From Luteimonas panaciterrae (GTDB lineage: Bacteria > Pseudomonadota > Gammaproteobacteria > Xanthomonadales > Xanthomonadaceae), in the NCBI RefSeq assembly GCF_020511115.1, contig NZ_JAJAVH010000004.1, forward strand, positions 248,001 through 312,000: DNA of 64,000 nt, given 5' to 3'. Position 1 is the stretch's first letter, and each line of letters begins with the position of its first letter. Positions 56,229 to 64,000 of the stretch are shown one piece after another. The position numbers and the translations under genes were made by a program. A model generated the notes under the pieces. The model was given only the letters and a program-made list of their open reading frames with translations. It was not told the DNA's origin and searched no databases.

Positions 56229-56252
56229 AACCCGGCCAGAAACGACCGGGCT
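56229..56252 (-). terminator. Possible attenuator hairpin between rpsR and rplI
   Basis: AACCCGG (56229-56235) and CCGGGCT (56246-56252) can form a seven-base stem (one G-U) in the minus-strand RNA, followed by CTTC rather than a T-run. It may lower read-through from rpsR into rplI. Weak. Confidence 0.4.
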
Positions 56253-56274
56253 TTCGCGGAAGGAGCCGTCCCGC

Positions 56275-56505
56275 TTAGACGTTGTGATTGTCCGTGTACG
56301 GGATCAGGGCCAGGAAACGCGCACGCTTGACCGCGGTGGCGAGCTGGCGCTGATAGCGCGACTTGGTGCCGGTGATGCGGCTCGGGACGATCTTGCCGTT
56401 CTCGGTGAGGTTCTGGCGCAGGGTATTGAGATCCTTGTAGTCGATCTCTTTCACGCCCTCGGCGGTGAACTTGCAGAACTTGCGGCGGCGGAAGAATTTG
56501 GACAT
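56275..56505 (-). CDS. rpsR: 30S ribosomal protein S18
   Basis: A 76-residue basic protein, the E. coli length. Conserved segments: [40 protein letters not shown] and [20 protein letters not shown]. It binds 16S rRNA as a pair with S6, encoded just upstream with 11 bases between. Confidence 0.98.
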   Translation of the reverse strand: MSKFFRRRKFCKFTAEGVKEIDYKDLNTLRQNLTENGKIVPSRITGTKSRYQRQLATAVKRARFLALIPYTDNHNV

Positions 56506-56516
56506 GGCGGTGCTCC

Positions 56517-56939
56517 TCAGGCGGCTTCGTCGGCGGCTTCGTCGGCGATATCGGCGGTGCCGATCTTGCCTTCGTCTTCGTCGTCACGGCGACGACGCTC
56601 GGGCTTGTCGCCCTTCTCGTCCTTGTTCTTCATGATCAGCGACTGCTCGGTGTCGGCCTCGTCGCGACGCATGACCAGGTGACGCAGGATGGCGTCGTTG
56701 AAGCGGAACAGCTCGACCAGCTCATTGAGCACGGACTGGCTGGCTTCGATGTTGAACAGGACGTAGTGGGCCTTGACCAGGTTGTTGATCGGATAGGCCA
56801 GCTGACGACGACCCCAGTCCTCGAGGCGGTGGATCTTGCCTTCGCCGCCCTCGACCAGCGCCTTGTAGCGCTCGATCATGGCCGGCACCTGCTCGCTCTG
56901 GTCCGGATGGACCAGGAATACGATTTCGTAGTGACGCAT
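56517..56939 (-). CDS. rpsF: 30S ribosomal protein S6
   Basis: A 140-residue protein starting [20 protein letters not shown], with [20 protein letters not shown] and the conserved [13 protein letters not shown]. The C-terminal tail from residue 105 is charged ([17 protein letters not shown]), a region that in E. coli is extended by glutamates after translation. First gene of rpsF-rpsR-rplI, with its own promoter and a structured leader of about 135 bases that may mediate S6:S18 autoregulation. Confidence 0.97.
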   Translation of the reverse strand: MRHYEIVFLVHPDQSEQVPAMIERYKALVEGGEGKIHRLEDWGRRQLAYPINNLVKAHYVLFNIEASQSVLNELVELFRFNDAILRHLVMRRDEADTEQSLIMKNKDEKGDKPERRRRDDEDEGKIGTADIADEAADEAA

Positions 56940-56981
56940 TGTGGTTTCCTTGTGGATATTCGGCCTGCGGGTCCAATCGGA

Positions 56982-57046
56982 TTGCTCCGTGGAACCGCCG
57001 ACCCGGATAGCCCCCCGGCCGTCCGGAGATGGACGCGGTGGAGCAA
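56982..57046 (-). promoter_or_regulatory. Structured rpsF leader, candidate S6:S18 autoregulatory element
   Basis: In the minus-strand RNA UUGCUCC (57040-57046) pairs with GGAGCAA (56982-56988), and next to it ACCGC (57035-57039) pairs with GCGGU (56994-56998), leaving a five-base one-sided bulge UCCAC. Smaller GUCC/GGAC and CCGG/CCGG hairpins fit inside. A bulged stem in the rpsF leader is the known site of S6:S18 feedback in many bacteria. The usual CCG bulge is not obvious here, so the match is provisional. Confidence 0.4.
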
Positions 57047-57081
57047 GGTCCCCCCAGGGCCTGGGCCACAGGGAGCCGCAT

Positions 57082-57110
57082 ATTATGGGAGATCAATGGT
57101 TTAGGGGCAA
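57082..57110 (-). promoter_or_regulatory. rpsF operon promoter
   Basis: On the minus strand TTGCCC (57105-57110, 4/6) and CATAAT (57082-57087, 5/6) are separated by exactly 17 bases. Transcription would begin near 57075, giving a leader of about 135 bases. The promoter lies just upstream of the iscA-like stop on the same strand. Confidence 0.65.
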
Positions 57111-57129
57111 GTCGCCCCTCGGGCCGGGG

Positions 57130-57471
57130 TCAGGCGGCTTTATCCGCGTCCGTGGTGAAGCTTTCCCCGCAGCCGCATTCGGCGGCGACGTTCGGGTTGC
57201 GGAAGACGAACTGCTCGTTCAGGCCCTGCTTGAGGAAGTCGATCTCGGTGCCATCGACCAAGGCCAGGCTGTCGGCATCGACGTAGACACGCACGCCGTC
57301 CTGCTCGGACACGCTGTCGCCCTGGCGCGTTTCCTTGGCCAGATCGACCACGTACCCCCAGCCGGAGCAACCGGTGCGCGAGACACCGAAGCGCAAGCCG
57401 ATCGCGCCGGGCGTGTCGGCGATGTAGCCCTTGATGCGTTCGAGTGCGACAGGCGTGAGAGAGATGCTCAT
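57130..57471 (-). CDS. A-type iron-sulfur carrier protein (IscA/ErpA family)
   Basis: A 113-residue protein with the three conserved cysteines: Cys in TGCSGWGYVVDLA and the pair in AECGCGESF. It also has the DGTEIDFLKQGLNEQFVFRNP region typical of IscA. It carries Fe-S clusters or iron to apoproteins. No isc or suf genes are adjacent, so IscA, SufA or ErpA cannot be separated by context; the ECGCGESF end is most like IscA. The ATG at 57471 starts the conserved SISLTPVALERI. A TATATT box (57480-57485) lies eight bases before the ATG, suggesting a nearly leaderless message. Confidence 0.88.
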   Translation of the reverse strand: MSISLTPVALERIKGYIADTPGAIGLRFGVSRTGCSGWGYVVDLAKETRQGDSVSEQDGVRVYVDADSLALVDGTEIDFLKQGLNEQFVFRNPNVAAECGCGESFTTDADKAA

Positions 57472-57548
57472 GGCGACCAAATATACGCCTTGCGGCTTAG
57501 GTAGACTGTATGACTCCCAGATCGGTGCGTTCCGCAGGAATTCAAGGC

Positions 57549-58949
<1,401 letters not shown>

Positions 58950-58958
58950 GGAAGCGGC

Positions 58959-59312
58959 ATGGACGACACCGTAACGATGTACAGACCGACCGGGCCGGAA
59001 GAGCTGGAACTGGTCAGACAGAGTGGATTCCGTCGCTGGCCGCCACGCTTGCCCGAACAACCCATCTTCTATCCGGTCACCAACGAGCAGTACGCGATCG
59101 AAATCGCCTCGCGTTGGAACGTCAAGGACAGTGGCGTCGGTTATGTCACACGATTCCGTGTGCGCAAAACTTTCATGGATCGACACGAAATCCATAAAGT
59201 CGGCGGAGCCCATCACACGGAATGGTGGGTACCTGCCGAAGAGTTGGAAGCGCTGAATGAGAACATCGTCGATTTGATCGAAGTGATCGGCGAGTATCGA
59301 GGCGACAGCTAG
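58959..59312 (+). CDS. Small conserved protein, often annotated ADP-ribosylation/crystallin J1
   Basis: A 117-residue protein of a widespread small family (MYRPTGPEELELVRQSGFRR, PPRLPEQPIFYPVTNEQYA, GYVTRFRVRKTFM, EWWVPAEELEALN). Database names for this family refer to ADP-ribosylation/crystallin J1, but it is too short for an ADP-ribosylglycohydrolase and the name should not be taken as function. AAGGAAG before the ATG overlaps the asnS stop, so it is probably translated from the asnS message. Confidence 0.7.
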   Translation: MDDTVTMYRPTGPEELELVRQSGFRRWPPRLPEQPIFYPVTNEQYAIEIASRWNVKDSGVGYVTRFRVRKTFMDRHEIHKVGGAHHTEWWVPAEELEALNENIVDLIEVIGEYRGDS

Positions 59313-59381
59313 GTCAAGCCCGCATCGCTCATCGACAGCGGAGCACACGCGGCCTCCCCTGTTTTTTGAGATCATTGACGC

Positions 59382-59690
59382 ATGATCCTGTTCTTCGCCC
59401 TGCTCTTCGTCGCCGCCGCCATCGCCGGCGCCTGCGCTTTCGTGATCTTCTGGCCACTGGCGCTGGTGCATCTGCGCGACCGGCATGCCGAGGTACGCGC
59501 GCGGTTCGGAGAAGGCGCTTTCCTGAAGCCAGCCGCGCTCGGCTGGCTGCTGAGCGGACGTTATCGCCAGATCGTCGACCCACAATTCACTGGCCTCGCC
59601 ACCCCCGCCCGGCTGTCGTTGATGACGATCCTGGGCGGATTGGTCTGCGCGGGCCTGCTCTGGCTGGTGTCCACGGTGCTGCCGGCATGA
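59382..59690 (+). CDS. Small membrane protein, two membrane segments
   Basis: A 102-residue protein with hydrophobic segments at residues 1-30 (ILFFALLFVAAAIAGACAFV) and 78-100 (SLMTILGGLVCAGLLWLVS). The loop between them has DRHAEVRARFGEGAFLKP and WLLSGRYRQIVDPQF. Family not recognised. Its stop overlaps the next start (ATGA), so it is coupled to the 109-residue gene downstream. Confidence 0.65.
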   Translation: MILFFALLFVAAAIAGACAFVIFWPLALVHLRDRHAEVRARFGEGAFLKPAALGWLLSGRYRQIVDPQFTGLATPARLSLMTILGGLVCAGLLWLVSTVLPA

Positions 59691-60016
59691 ACGAGATCGA
59701 CATGAGCACGAACGAATCCGAACGCGTGGAATGGTGGCTGGCCACGCTTGGCCGCACGCTCGTCTGGGCGCGCATGAGTGTGCGCGAGGCTGGTACCGCG
59801 GCGGTGTTCGACAGTGACGGCAACACCCTGGTCTACGACAGCGAGGACAGTGCTCGCGCCGCGCTGATGGATGCTGAATTTGTCGCCTTCGACGGCCTCG
59901 ACGAGGAGGACGCGCTCGCACGCGGCTTCAGTCTCGACGAGATCACCCCGCCCCGCGCCCGCGACGACGAGCAATTGCGTGAGCACATGGTGCAGAAGCT
60001 GGGTAGCCGCGCCTGA
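59687..60016 (+). CDS. Small acidic protein of unknown function
   Basis: A 109-residue soluble protein (VEWWLATLGRTLVWARMSVR, AAVFDSDGNTLVYDSEDSAR, DEEDALARGFSLDEITPP). It looks like a small acidic alpha/beta protein. ATG at 59687 overlaps the upstream stop; an internal ATG at 59702 is possible. It runs into the PaiB-like gene with 10 bases between. No family assigned. Confidence 0.65.
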   Translation: MNEIDMSTNESERVEWWLATLGRTLVWARMSVREAGTAAVFDSDGNTLVYDSEDSARAALMDAEFVAFDGLDEEDALARGFSLDEITPPRARDDEQLREHMVQKLGSRA

Positions 60017-60026
60017 CGGACACCGC

Positions 60027-60671
60027 ATGTACACGCCTCGCGCCTTCGCCACGACCGACCTGAATCATCTGGATGCGCTGTTCGCCAGCGATCCCTTCGT
60101 CACGCTGATCACCAGCGACGCCGACGGCCTGCCCTTCGCCAGCCATCTGCCGGTGCTGTATCGCCGCACGGAGACGTCCGTCCTGATCGAGGGACATTGG
60201 GCCAAGCCGAACCCGCAGACACTGCATGCGGAAGACGCGTTGATGATCGTGCATGGTCCGCATGCCTACGTCTCGCCGAGCTGGTATCTGGACAAGGAGC
60301 CCGCCGCGCGGGTACCGACCTGGAATTACGCGGTGGCGCATCTGTCGGGCCGGCTCGAACGGTTCGAGGATGAAGCCGGACTCGCGGATATCGTCGACAG
60401 ATTGAGCGTGCATTTCGAAACCTTGTCGGGCAGCGATTGGCGCTTCGAACCGGAACGCGAGGATCACCGCGTGCAGTTGCGCGGCATCATCGGGTTCCGG
60501 TTCGTGCCCGCGCGCATCGAGTTGAAGTTCAAGCTCAGCCAGAATCATCCCGAAGCCAATCGTCGCGCCGTCACCGATGCGCTTGCCGCAAGCGAGGATG
60601 CCGGCGCGAAAGCAGTCGCCGCGCTCATGCGCGAACATGCCCTCCCGCGAACTGGAGAGGATTCCAAGTGA
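60027..60671 (+). CDS. PaiB-like FMN-binding protein
   Basis: A 214-residue protein of the PaiB/FMN-binding split-barrel family: MYTPRAFATTDLNHLDALF at the start, VTLITSDADGLPFASHLPVL, then HAYVSPSWYLDKEPAARVPT and WNYAVAHLSGR. Bacillus PaiB affects protease and sporulation genes, but most homologs are uncharacterised and regulator is only a database label. The ATG at 60027 follows the upstream stop by 10 bases. An SDR gene follows after 13 bases. Confidence 0.88.
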   Translation: MYTPRAFATTDLNHLDALFASDPFVTLITSDADGLPFASHLPVLYRRTETSVLIEGHWAKPNPQTLHAEDALMIVHGPHAYVSPSWYLDKEPAARVPTWNYAVAHLSGRLERFEDEAGLADIVDRLSVHFETLSGSDWRFEPEREDHRVQLRGIIGFRFVPARIELKFKLSQNHPEANRRAVTDALAASEDAGAKAVAALMREHALPRTGEDSK

Positions 60672-60684
60672 ACGGAGCGACATC

Positions 60685-61470
60685 ATGGATCTGAATCTTG
60701 CCGGCAAGCACGCCCTGATCTGCGGTGCATCCGAAGGAATCGGCCGGGCCGCGGCGCACGAACTCGCCCTGCTCGGCGCCGATGTCACGGTACTGGCGCG
60801 CCGGGCGGAAGTACTGGAAACAGTGGCCGCCGCCCTGCCCCGCAACGATACGCAGCAGCATGGTTGGCTGGTCGTGGATGTCTCGCAAACCGAAGATCTG
60901 CGGGCCAAGGTGCAGGCGCTGGCGGCGCGAAAGCCCGTGCACATCCTCGTCAACAACACCGGCGGACCGCCCAGCGGAGCGGCTCATGACGCGGATACGG
61001 ACGCCTATCTCGATGCCTTCAACAAGCATCTGATCGCCAATCACGTGCTGGTGCAGTCGGTGCTTCCCGGCATGCGCGCGGCGCGCTGGGGACGCATCGT
61101 CAACGTGGTCTCGACTTCGGTGAAGGAGCCGATCGCGGGCCTCGGCGTATCGAACACGACGCGTGGCGCGGTGGCGAGCTGGGCCAAGACCCTGTCGCGC
61201 GAACTCGCGGGCGACGGCATCACTGTCAACAACGTATTGCCGGGTTACACCGAGACCGCCCGTGTCGAGCAGATCGTGCAGGATCGCAGCCGCGCGAGCG
61301 GCAAGACGATCGACGAAGTCCTGGCAACGATGCGAGCCAGTGTTCCGGCCGGGCGTTTCGCCAGCCCCGAGGAGACCGGTGGCGTGATCGCTTTCCTCTG
61401 TTCTCCCGCCGCGGCCTACATCAACGGCGTCAGCCTGGCCGTGGATGGCGGGCGGATGAATTCGATCTGA
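60685..61470 (+). CDS. SDR-family oxidoreductase with altered active site
   Basis: A 261-residue Rossmann protein. The cofactor motif is GASEGIGRAAA (residues 14-24) and the NNTGG motif (90-94) replaces NNAG. The catalytic serine is Ser143, but the positions of the usual Tyr and Lys (Y-x3-K) are Ser156 and Arg160 (VSNTTRGAV). A subset of SDR proteins carries this SN..R variant; whether they reduce substrates in the normal way is unclear. It is encoded 13 bases after the PaiB-like gene and 121 bases before the aldehyde dehydrogenase. Specific substrate unknown. Confidence 0.85.
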   Translation: MDLNLAGKHALICGASEGIGRAAAHELALLGADVTVLARRAEVLETVAAALPRNDTQQHGWLVVDVSQTEDLRAKVQALAARKPVHILVNNTGGPPSGAAHDADTDAYLDAFNKHLIANHVLVQSVLPGMRAARWGRIVNVVSTSVKEPIAGLGVSNTTRGAVASWAKTLSRELAGDGITVNNVLPGYTETARVEQIVQDRSRASGKTIDEVLATMRASVPAGRFASPEETGGVIAFLCSPAAAYINGVSLAVDGGRMNSI

Positions 61471-61503
61471 CGCCTGTCGCCGATTACGTAAGCGCCCTCT
61501 TCT

Positions 61504-61531
61504 CGTCATCCCAGCTTCCGCTGGGATGACG
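61504..61531. terminator. REP-like hairpin between SDR and aldehyde dehydrogenase genes
   Basis: CGTCATCCCAGC (61504-61515) and GCTGGGATGACG (61520-61531) form a perfect 12-bp stem with a TTCC loop. No T-run follows. The CGTCATCCC core is widely repeated in proteobacterial genomes; similar elements occur at 5502 and 34903 here. Confidence 0.6.
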
Positions 61532-61591
61532 GTCATGGAGCCCGCGGCTTCCTTCCTCGCAGCGTTCACCGCCGTGCTTTAAGCTAGGCAC

Positions 61592-63019
61592 ATGCAGCGA
61601 CTGACCCACTGGATCGACGGCAAGGCTCAGGCTTCCGACAGCGGTCGCTGGCTTGAAGTCTTCGATCCGGCGTCCGGCCAGGCTTACGCGCAAGTCGCCT
61701 CCGGAAACGCGGCGGATGTCGCCAAGGCCGTCACGGCCGCTCAAAACGCCTTTCCCGCATGGTCGCGCCTGCCCAACAGCGAGCGCGCGCATTGGCTGGA
61801 AGCATTGGCGACGGCGCTGGAAGCTCGCCTGGATGATGTCGCGCATGCGGAATCGCGCGATGGCGGCAAGCCGTTCGCGCTGGCGCGTGATGTCGAGATC
61901 CCGCGCGCGATCTCCAACCTGCGTTTCTTCGCCCACGCCGCCACGCAGTTCGCCAGCGAATCGCATCACGGTCAGGCCGGTCTGAATTACACGCTGCGGC
62001 AGCCGCTCGGTGTGGTCGGCACGATCTCGCCGTGGAATCTGCCGCTATATCTGTTCACGTGGAAGATCGCGCCGGCATTGGCCGCGGGCAATACCGTGGT
62101 CGCCAAGCCATCCGAGATCACACCGCTCACCGCGACGCTGCTGGGCGAACTGGCCTCCGACATCAAGTTTCCGCGCGGCGTGCTCAACATCGTGCACGGC
62201 CTGGGACCGGACGTCGGCGAGGCGATCGTCACGCACGAAGCGATCAAGGCGGTTTCCTTCACCGGCAGCACCGCGGTTGGCCGCCACATCGCCGGCATCA
62301 CCGGCCCCATGCTGAAGAAGGCGTCGCTCGAACTCGGTGGCAAGAATCCGACGCTCGTGTTCGCCGACAGCGATTGGCGCGACAATCTCGACACCTTGGT
62401 GCGTTCCGCATTCCAGAACAGCGGCCAGATCTGCCTGTGCGGCTCGCGCCTCCTGGTCGAGCGCGGCATCTATCATGAATTCCGCGACGCGTTCGTCGAA
62501 CGCGTGCTCGCGCTGCGCGTCGGTGATCCGATGGATTCGGATGCGCGACTCGGCCCCCTGGTCTCGCAGGCGCATTTCGACAAGGTCGTGGCGGCCATCG
62601 CACGCGCACGCGCCGAAGGCGGTCACGTGCTCTGCGGCGGCCAGGCACTCGACCGCCCCGGCTGGTTCGTGGCGCCGACGGTAATCGAAGGCCTGGGCCC
62701 GGACAGCCTCAGCAACCGTGAGGAAATCTTTGGCCCTGTCGTCACCTTGCAGGCGTTCGATGACGACGATGCGGCGCTGCGACTGGCCAATGCCACCGAC
62801 TACGGCCTGGCCGCGTCGATCTGGACGCGCGATCTCAATCGCGCCCATCGCATCGCCGCCGACATCCGCGCCGGCATCGTCTGGATCAACACCTGGCTGA
62901 TGCGCGACTTGCGCACGCCGTTCGGCGGCGTGGGCCAATCGGGCCTCGGCCGCGAGGGTGGATTCGAGGCGATGCGCTTCTTCACCGAACCCAAGAACGT
63001 TGGAATCTCCTTGACGTGA
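61592..63019 (+). CDS. Aldehyde dehydrogenase, probably 2-aminomuconic 6-semialdehyde dehydrogenase
   Basis: A 475-residue NAD-dependent ALDH. Motifs: TISPWNLPLYLFTWKIAPAL (substrate and cofactor region), SFTGSTAVG, catalytic Glu in LELGGKNP, and nucleophilic Cys in NSGQICLCGSRLLV; the C-terminus reads GREGGFEAMRFFTEPKNV. The FFTEPKNV ending and the following RidA-type deaminase point to 2-aminomuconate semialdehyde dehydrogenase of kynurenine or 2-nitrobenzoate breakdown. The stop overlaps the carbonic anhydrase start (GTGA). Class assignment is certain; the substrate is inferred. Confidence 0.88.
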   Translation: MQRLTHWIDGKAQASDSGRWLEVFDPASGQAYAQVASGNAADVAKAVTAAQNAFPAWSRLPNSERAHWLEALATALEARLDDVAHAESRDGGKPFALARDVEIPRAISNLRFFAHAATQFASESHHGQAGLNYTLRQPLGVVGTISPWNLPLYLFTWKIAPALAAGNTVVAKPSEITPLTATLLGELASDIKFPRGVLNIVHGLGPDVGEAIVTHEAIKAVSFTGSTAVGRHIAGITGPMLKKASLELGGKNPTLVFADSDWRDNLDTLVRSAFQNSGQICLCGSRLLVERGIYHEFRDAFVERVLALRVGDPMDSDARLGPLVSQAHFDKVVAAIARARAEGGHVLCGGQALDRPGWFVAPTVIEGLGPDSLSNREEIFGPVVTLQAFDDDDAALRLANATDYGLAASIWTRDLNRAHRIAADIRAGIVWINTWLMRDLRTPFGGVGQSGLGREGGFEAMRFFTEPKNVGISLT

Positions 63020-63711
63020 GCACACCCCACAAGAACAGCCCCACTCAGAGCACTCTCGAAGACCTGCTGCGCAACAACCGCGACTGGGCCGAGCGCGTCC
63101 GCCGCGAGGACCCCGGCTTCTTCGAGCGTCTGTCGAAGCAACAGTCGCCGAAATATCTCTGGATCGGCTGCTCGGACTCGCGCGTGCCGGCGAACCAGAT
63201 TCTCGGACTCGATCCCGGCGAAGTATTCGTACACCGCAATGTCGCCAACCTGGTGGTGCATACCGATCTGAACTGCTTGAGCACGATCCAGTTCGCGGTC
63301 GATCTGCTCAAGGTGGAACACATCCTGATCGTCGGTCACTACGGTTGCAGCGGCGTGCACGCCTCGCTGACCGGCACCCGCGTCGGATTGGCGGACAACT
63401 GGCTGCGCCACGTCGGCGACGTGATCCAGAAGCACGAAGGCCTGCTCGCGCAGGTGGAACCGGAATCGTTGCGCCATGCGCGCCTGTGCGAACTGAACGT
63501 GATCGAACAGGTGCTCAACGTCTGCCAGACCACCATCGTGCAGGACGCCTGGGCACGCGGGCAGACGCTGTCCGTGCACGGTTGGGTGTACAGCCTCGCC
63601 GACGGCCGCGTGCGGGAACTGTCGATCGATGTGGCCGGTTCCGACGAAGTCGCCGATGCCTACCTGAAGGCGCTTGCCGCCATCCCGCTGAAGGGGCGGC
63701 GCGATGAGTAG
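63016..63711 (+). CDS. Beta-class carbonic anhydrase
   Basis: A 231-residue enzyme with the zinc ligands of the beta class: Cys in WIGCSDSRVPANQ (with the Asp-Arg dyad), then His and Cys in VGHYGCSGVHAS. It interconverts CO2 and bicarbonate. GTG start overlaps the aldehyde dehydrogenase stop by four bases, so it is co-translated with it. In this setting it may handle CO2 released during aromatic ring catabolism or be a passenger; that is inference. Confidence 0.92.
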   Translation: MSTPHKNSPTQSTLEDLLRNNRDWAERVRREDPGFFERLSKQQSPKYLWIGCSDSRVPANQILGLDPGEVFVHRNVANLVVHTDLNCLSTIQFAVDLLKVEHILIVGHYGCSGVHASLTGTRVGLADNWLRHVGDVIQKHEGLLAQVEPESLRHARLCELNVIEQVLNVCQTTIVQDAWARGQTLSVHGWVYSLADGRVRELSIDVAGSDEVADAYLKALAAIPLKGRRDE

Positions 63712-63723
63712 GAGTCAGCTCTC

Positions 63724-64000
63724 ATGAACCAGGTCGTTCGCACCGATGCCGCGCCGAAACCGGTCGGTGCCTACCCTCACGCGCGGCGCGTCGGCGATCT
63801 GTTGTTCCTGTCCGGCATCGGCCCGCGCAATCCCGCCAGTGACGAGATTCCGGGCAATGTCCTGTATGCCGACGGTCGGGTGCAGAGCTACGACATCGAG
63901 GCGCAGACGCGGGCCGTGTTCGCCAATGTGCGCGCGGTCCTGGAAGCCAGTGGCGCGCGCTGGGAGGATCTGGTCGACGTTACCGTCTATCTCACTGACA
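63724..64000 (+). CDS. RidA-family protein, probable 2-aminomuconate deaminase (partial, cut by window edge)
   Basis: The first 92 codons of a RidA/YjgF-family protein. The start reads NQVVRTDAAPKPVGAYPHAR, followed by GDLLFLSGIGPRNPAS and the helix EAQTRAVFANVRAVLEASG. RidA proteins hydrolyse enamines or imines; this N-terminus resembles 2-aminomuconate deaminases (NbaF/AmnD). It begins 12 bases after the carbonic anhydrase stop. The C-terminal part is outside the window. Confidence 0.85.
   Translation, partial: MNQVVRTDAAPKPVGAYPHARRVGDLLFLSGIGPRNPASDEIPGNVLYADGRVQSYDIEAQTRAVFANVRAVLEASGARWEDLVDVTVYLTD

Overview
The window is high-GC, gene-dense DNA from a gammaproteobacterium of the order Lysobacterales (Xanthomonadales). 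The strongest evidence is a syntenic rpf (DSF quorum-sensing) cluster embedded in translation genes: rpfA (aconitase), rpfB, rpfF, rpfC, rpfG, lysS, prfB, recJ, rpfE, greA, carB, carA, dapB. The block dnaJ-dnaK-grpE-hrcA-recN-fur-bamE-rnfH-ratA-smpB-ssrA follows. No rpfH lies between rpfG and rpfC, so a relative outside the core Xanthomonas campestris group is likelier, but the genus cannot be fixed from this window.

Layout. 1-2981: clpA start (edge), clpS, then nudJ-mnmA-hflD. 2982-6410: accessory stretch with a 785-residue protein of unknown function and a PIN/AbrB toxin-antitoxin pair. 6411-15481: rpf core. 15681-18421: lysS and prfB, the latter with the classical +1 programmed frameshift. 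18628-20013: secreted trypsin-like protease. 20071-28290: recJ, rpfE, greA and the carA-X-carB pyrimidine/arginine operon. 28569-34888: dapB plus lineage-specific genes (small membrane protein, DNA-binding-like protein, two secreted proteins, DUF3857/transglutaminase protein, 2OG-Fe(II) oxygenase). 34947-41847: heat-shock operon hrcA-grpE-dnaK-dnaJ and divergent recN. 41848-48491: a secreted DUF11 protein with a perfect Clp/CRP-type site, fur/bamE, rnfH-ratA, smpB, a CHASE-domain kinase and tmRNA. 48460-53936: GMC oxidoreductase, OmpA-like lipoprotein, wax-ester synthase/DGAT, alanine racemase. 53942-57471: dnaB, the rpsF-rpsR-rplI operon and an A-type Fe-S carrier. 57549-64000: asnS, small conserved genes, a PaiB-like protein and a run of SDR, aldehyde dehydrogenase, carbonic anhydrase and RidA-type deaminase that looks like lower kynurenine/2-aminomuconate catabolism, cut by the right edge.

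How parts work together. RpfF makes DSF, RpfC senses it and RpfG degrades cyclic di-GMP; in relatives the output runs through the regulator Clp, and a perfect Clp-type palindrome occurs in this window upstream of a secreted protein. SmpB and tmRNA form the trans-translation pair. HrcA, GrpE, DnaK and DnaJ form one chaperone unit. The commonest theme for novelty is insertion of lineage-specific secreted or surface genes at joints of otherwise conserved blocks, often next to palindromic repeats.
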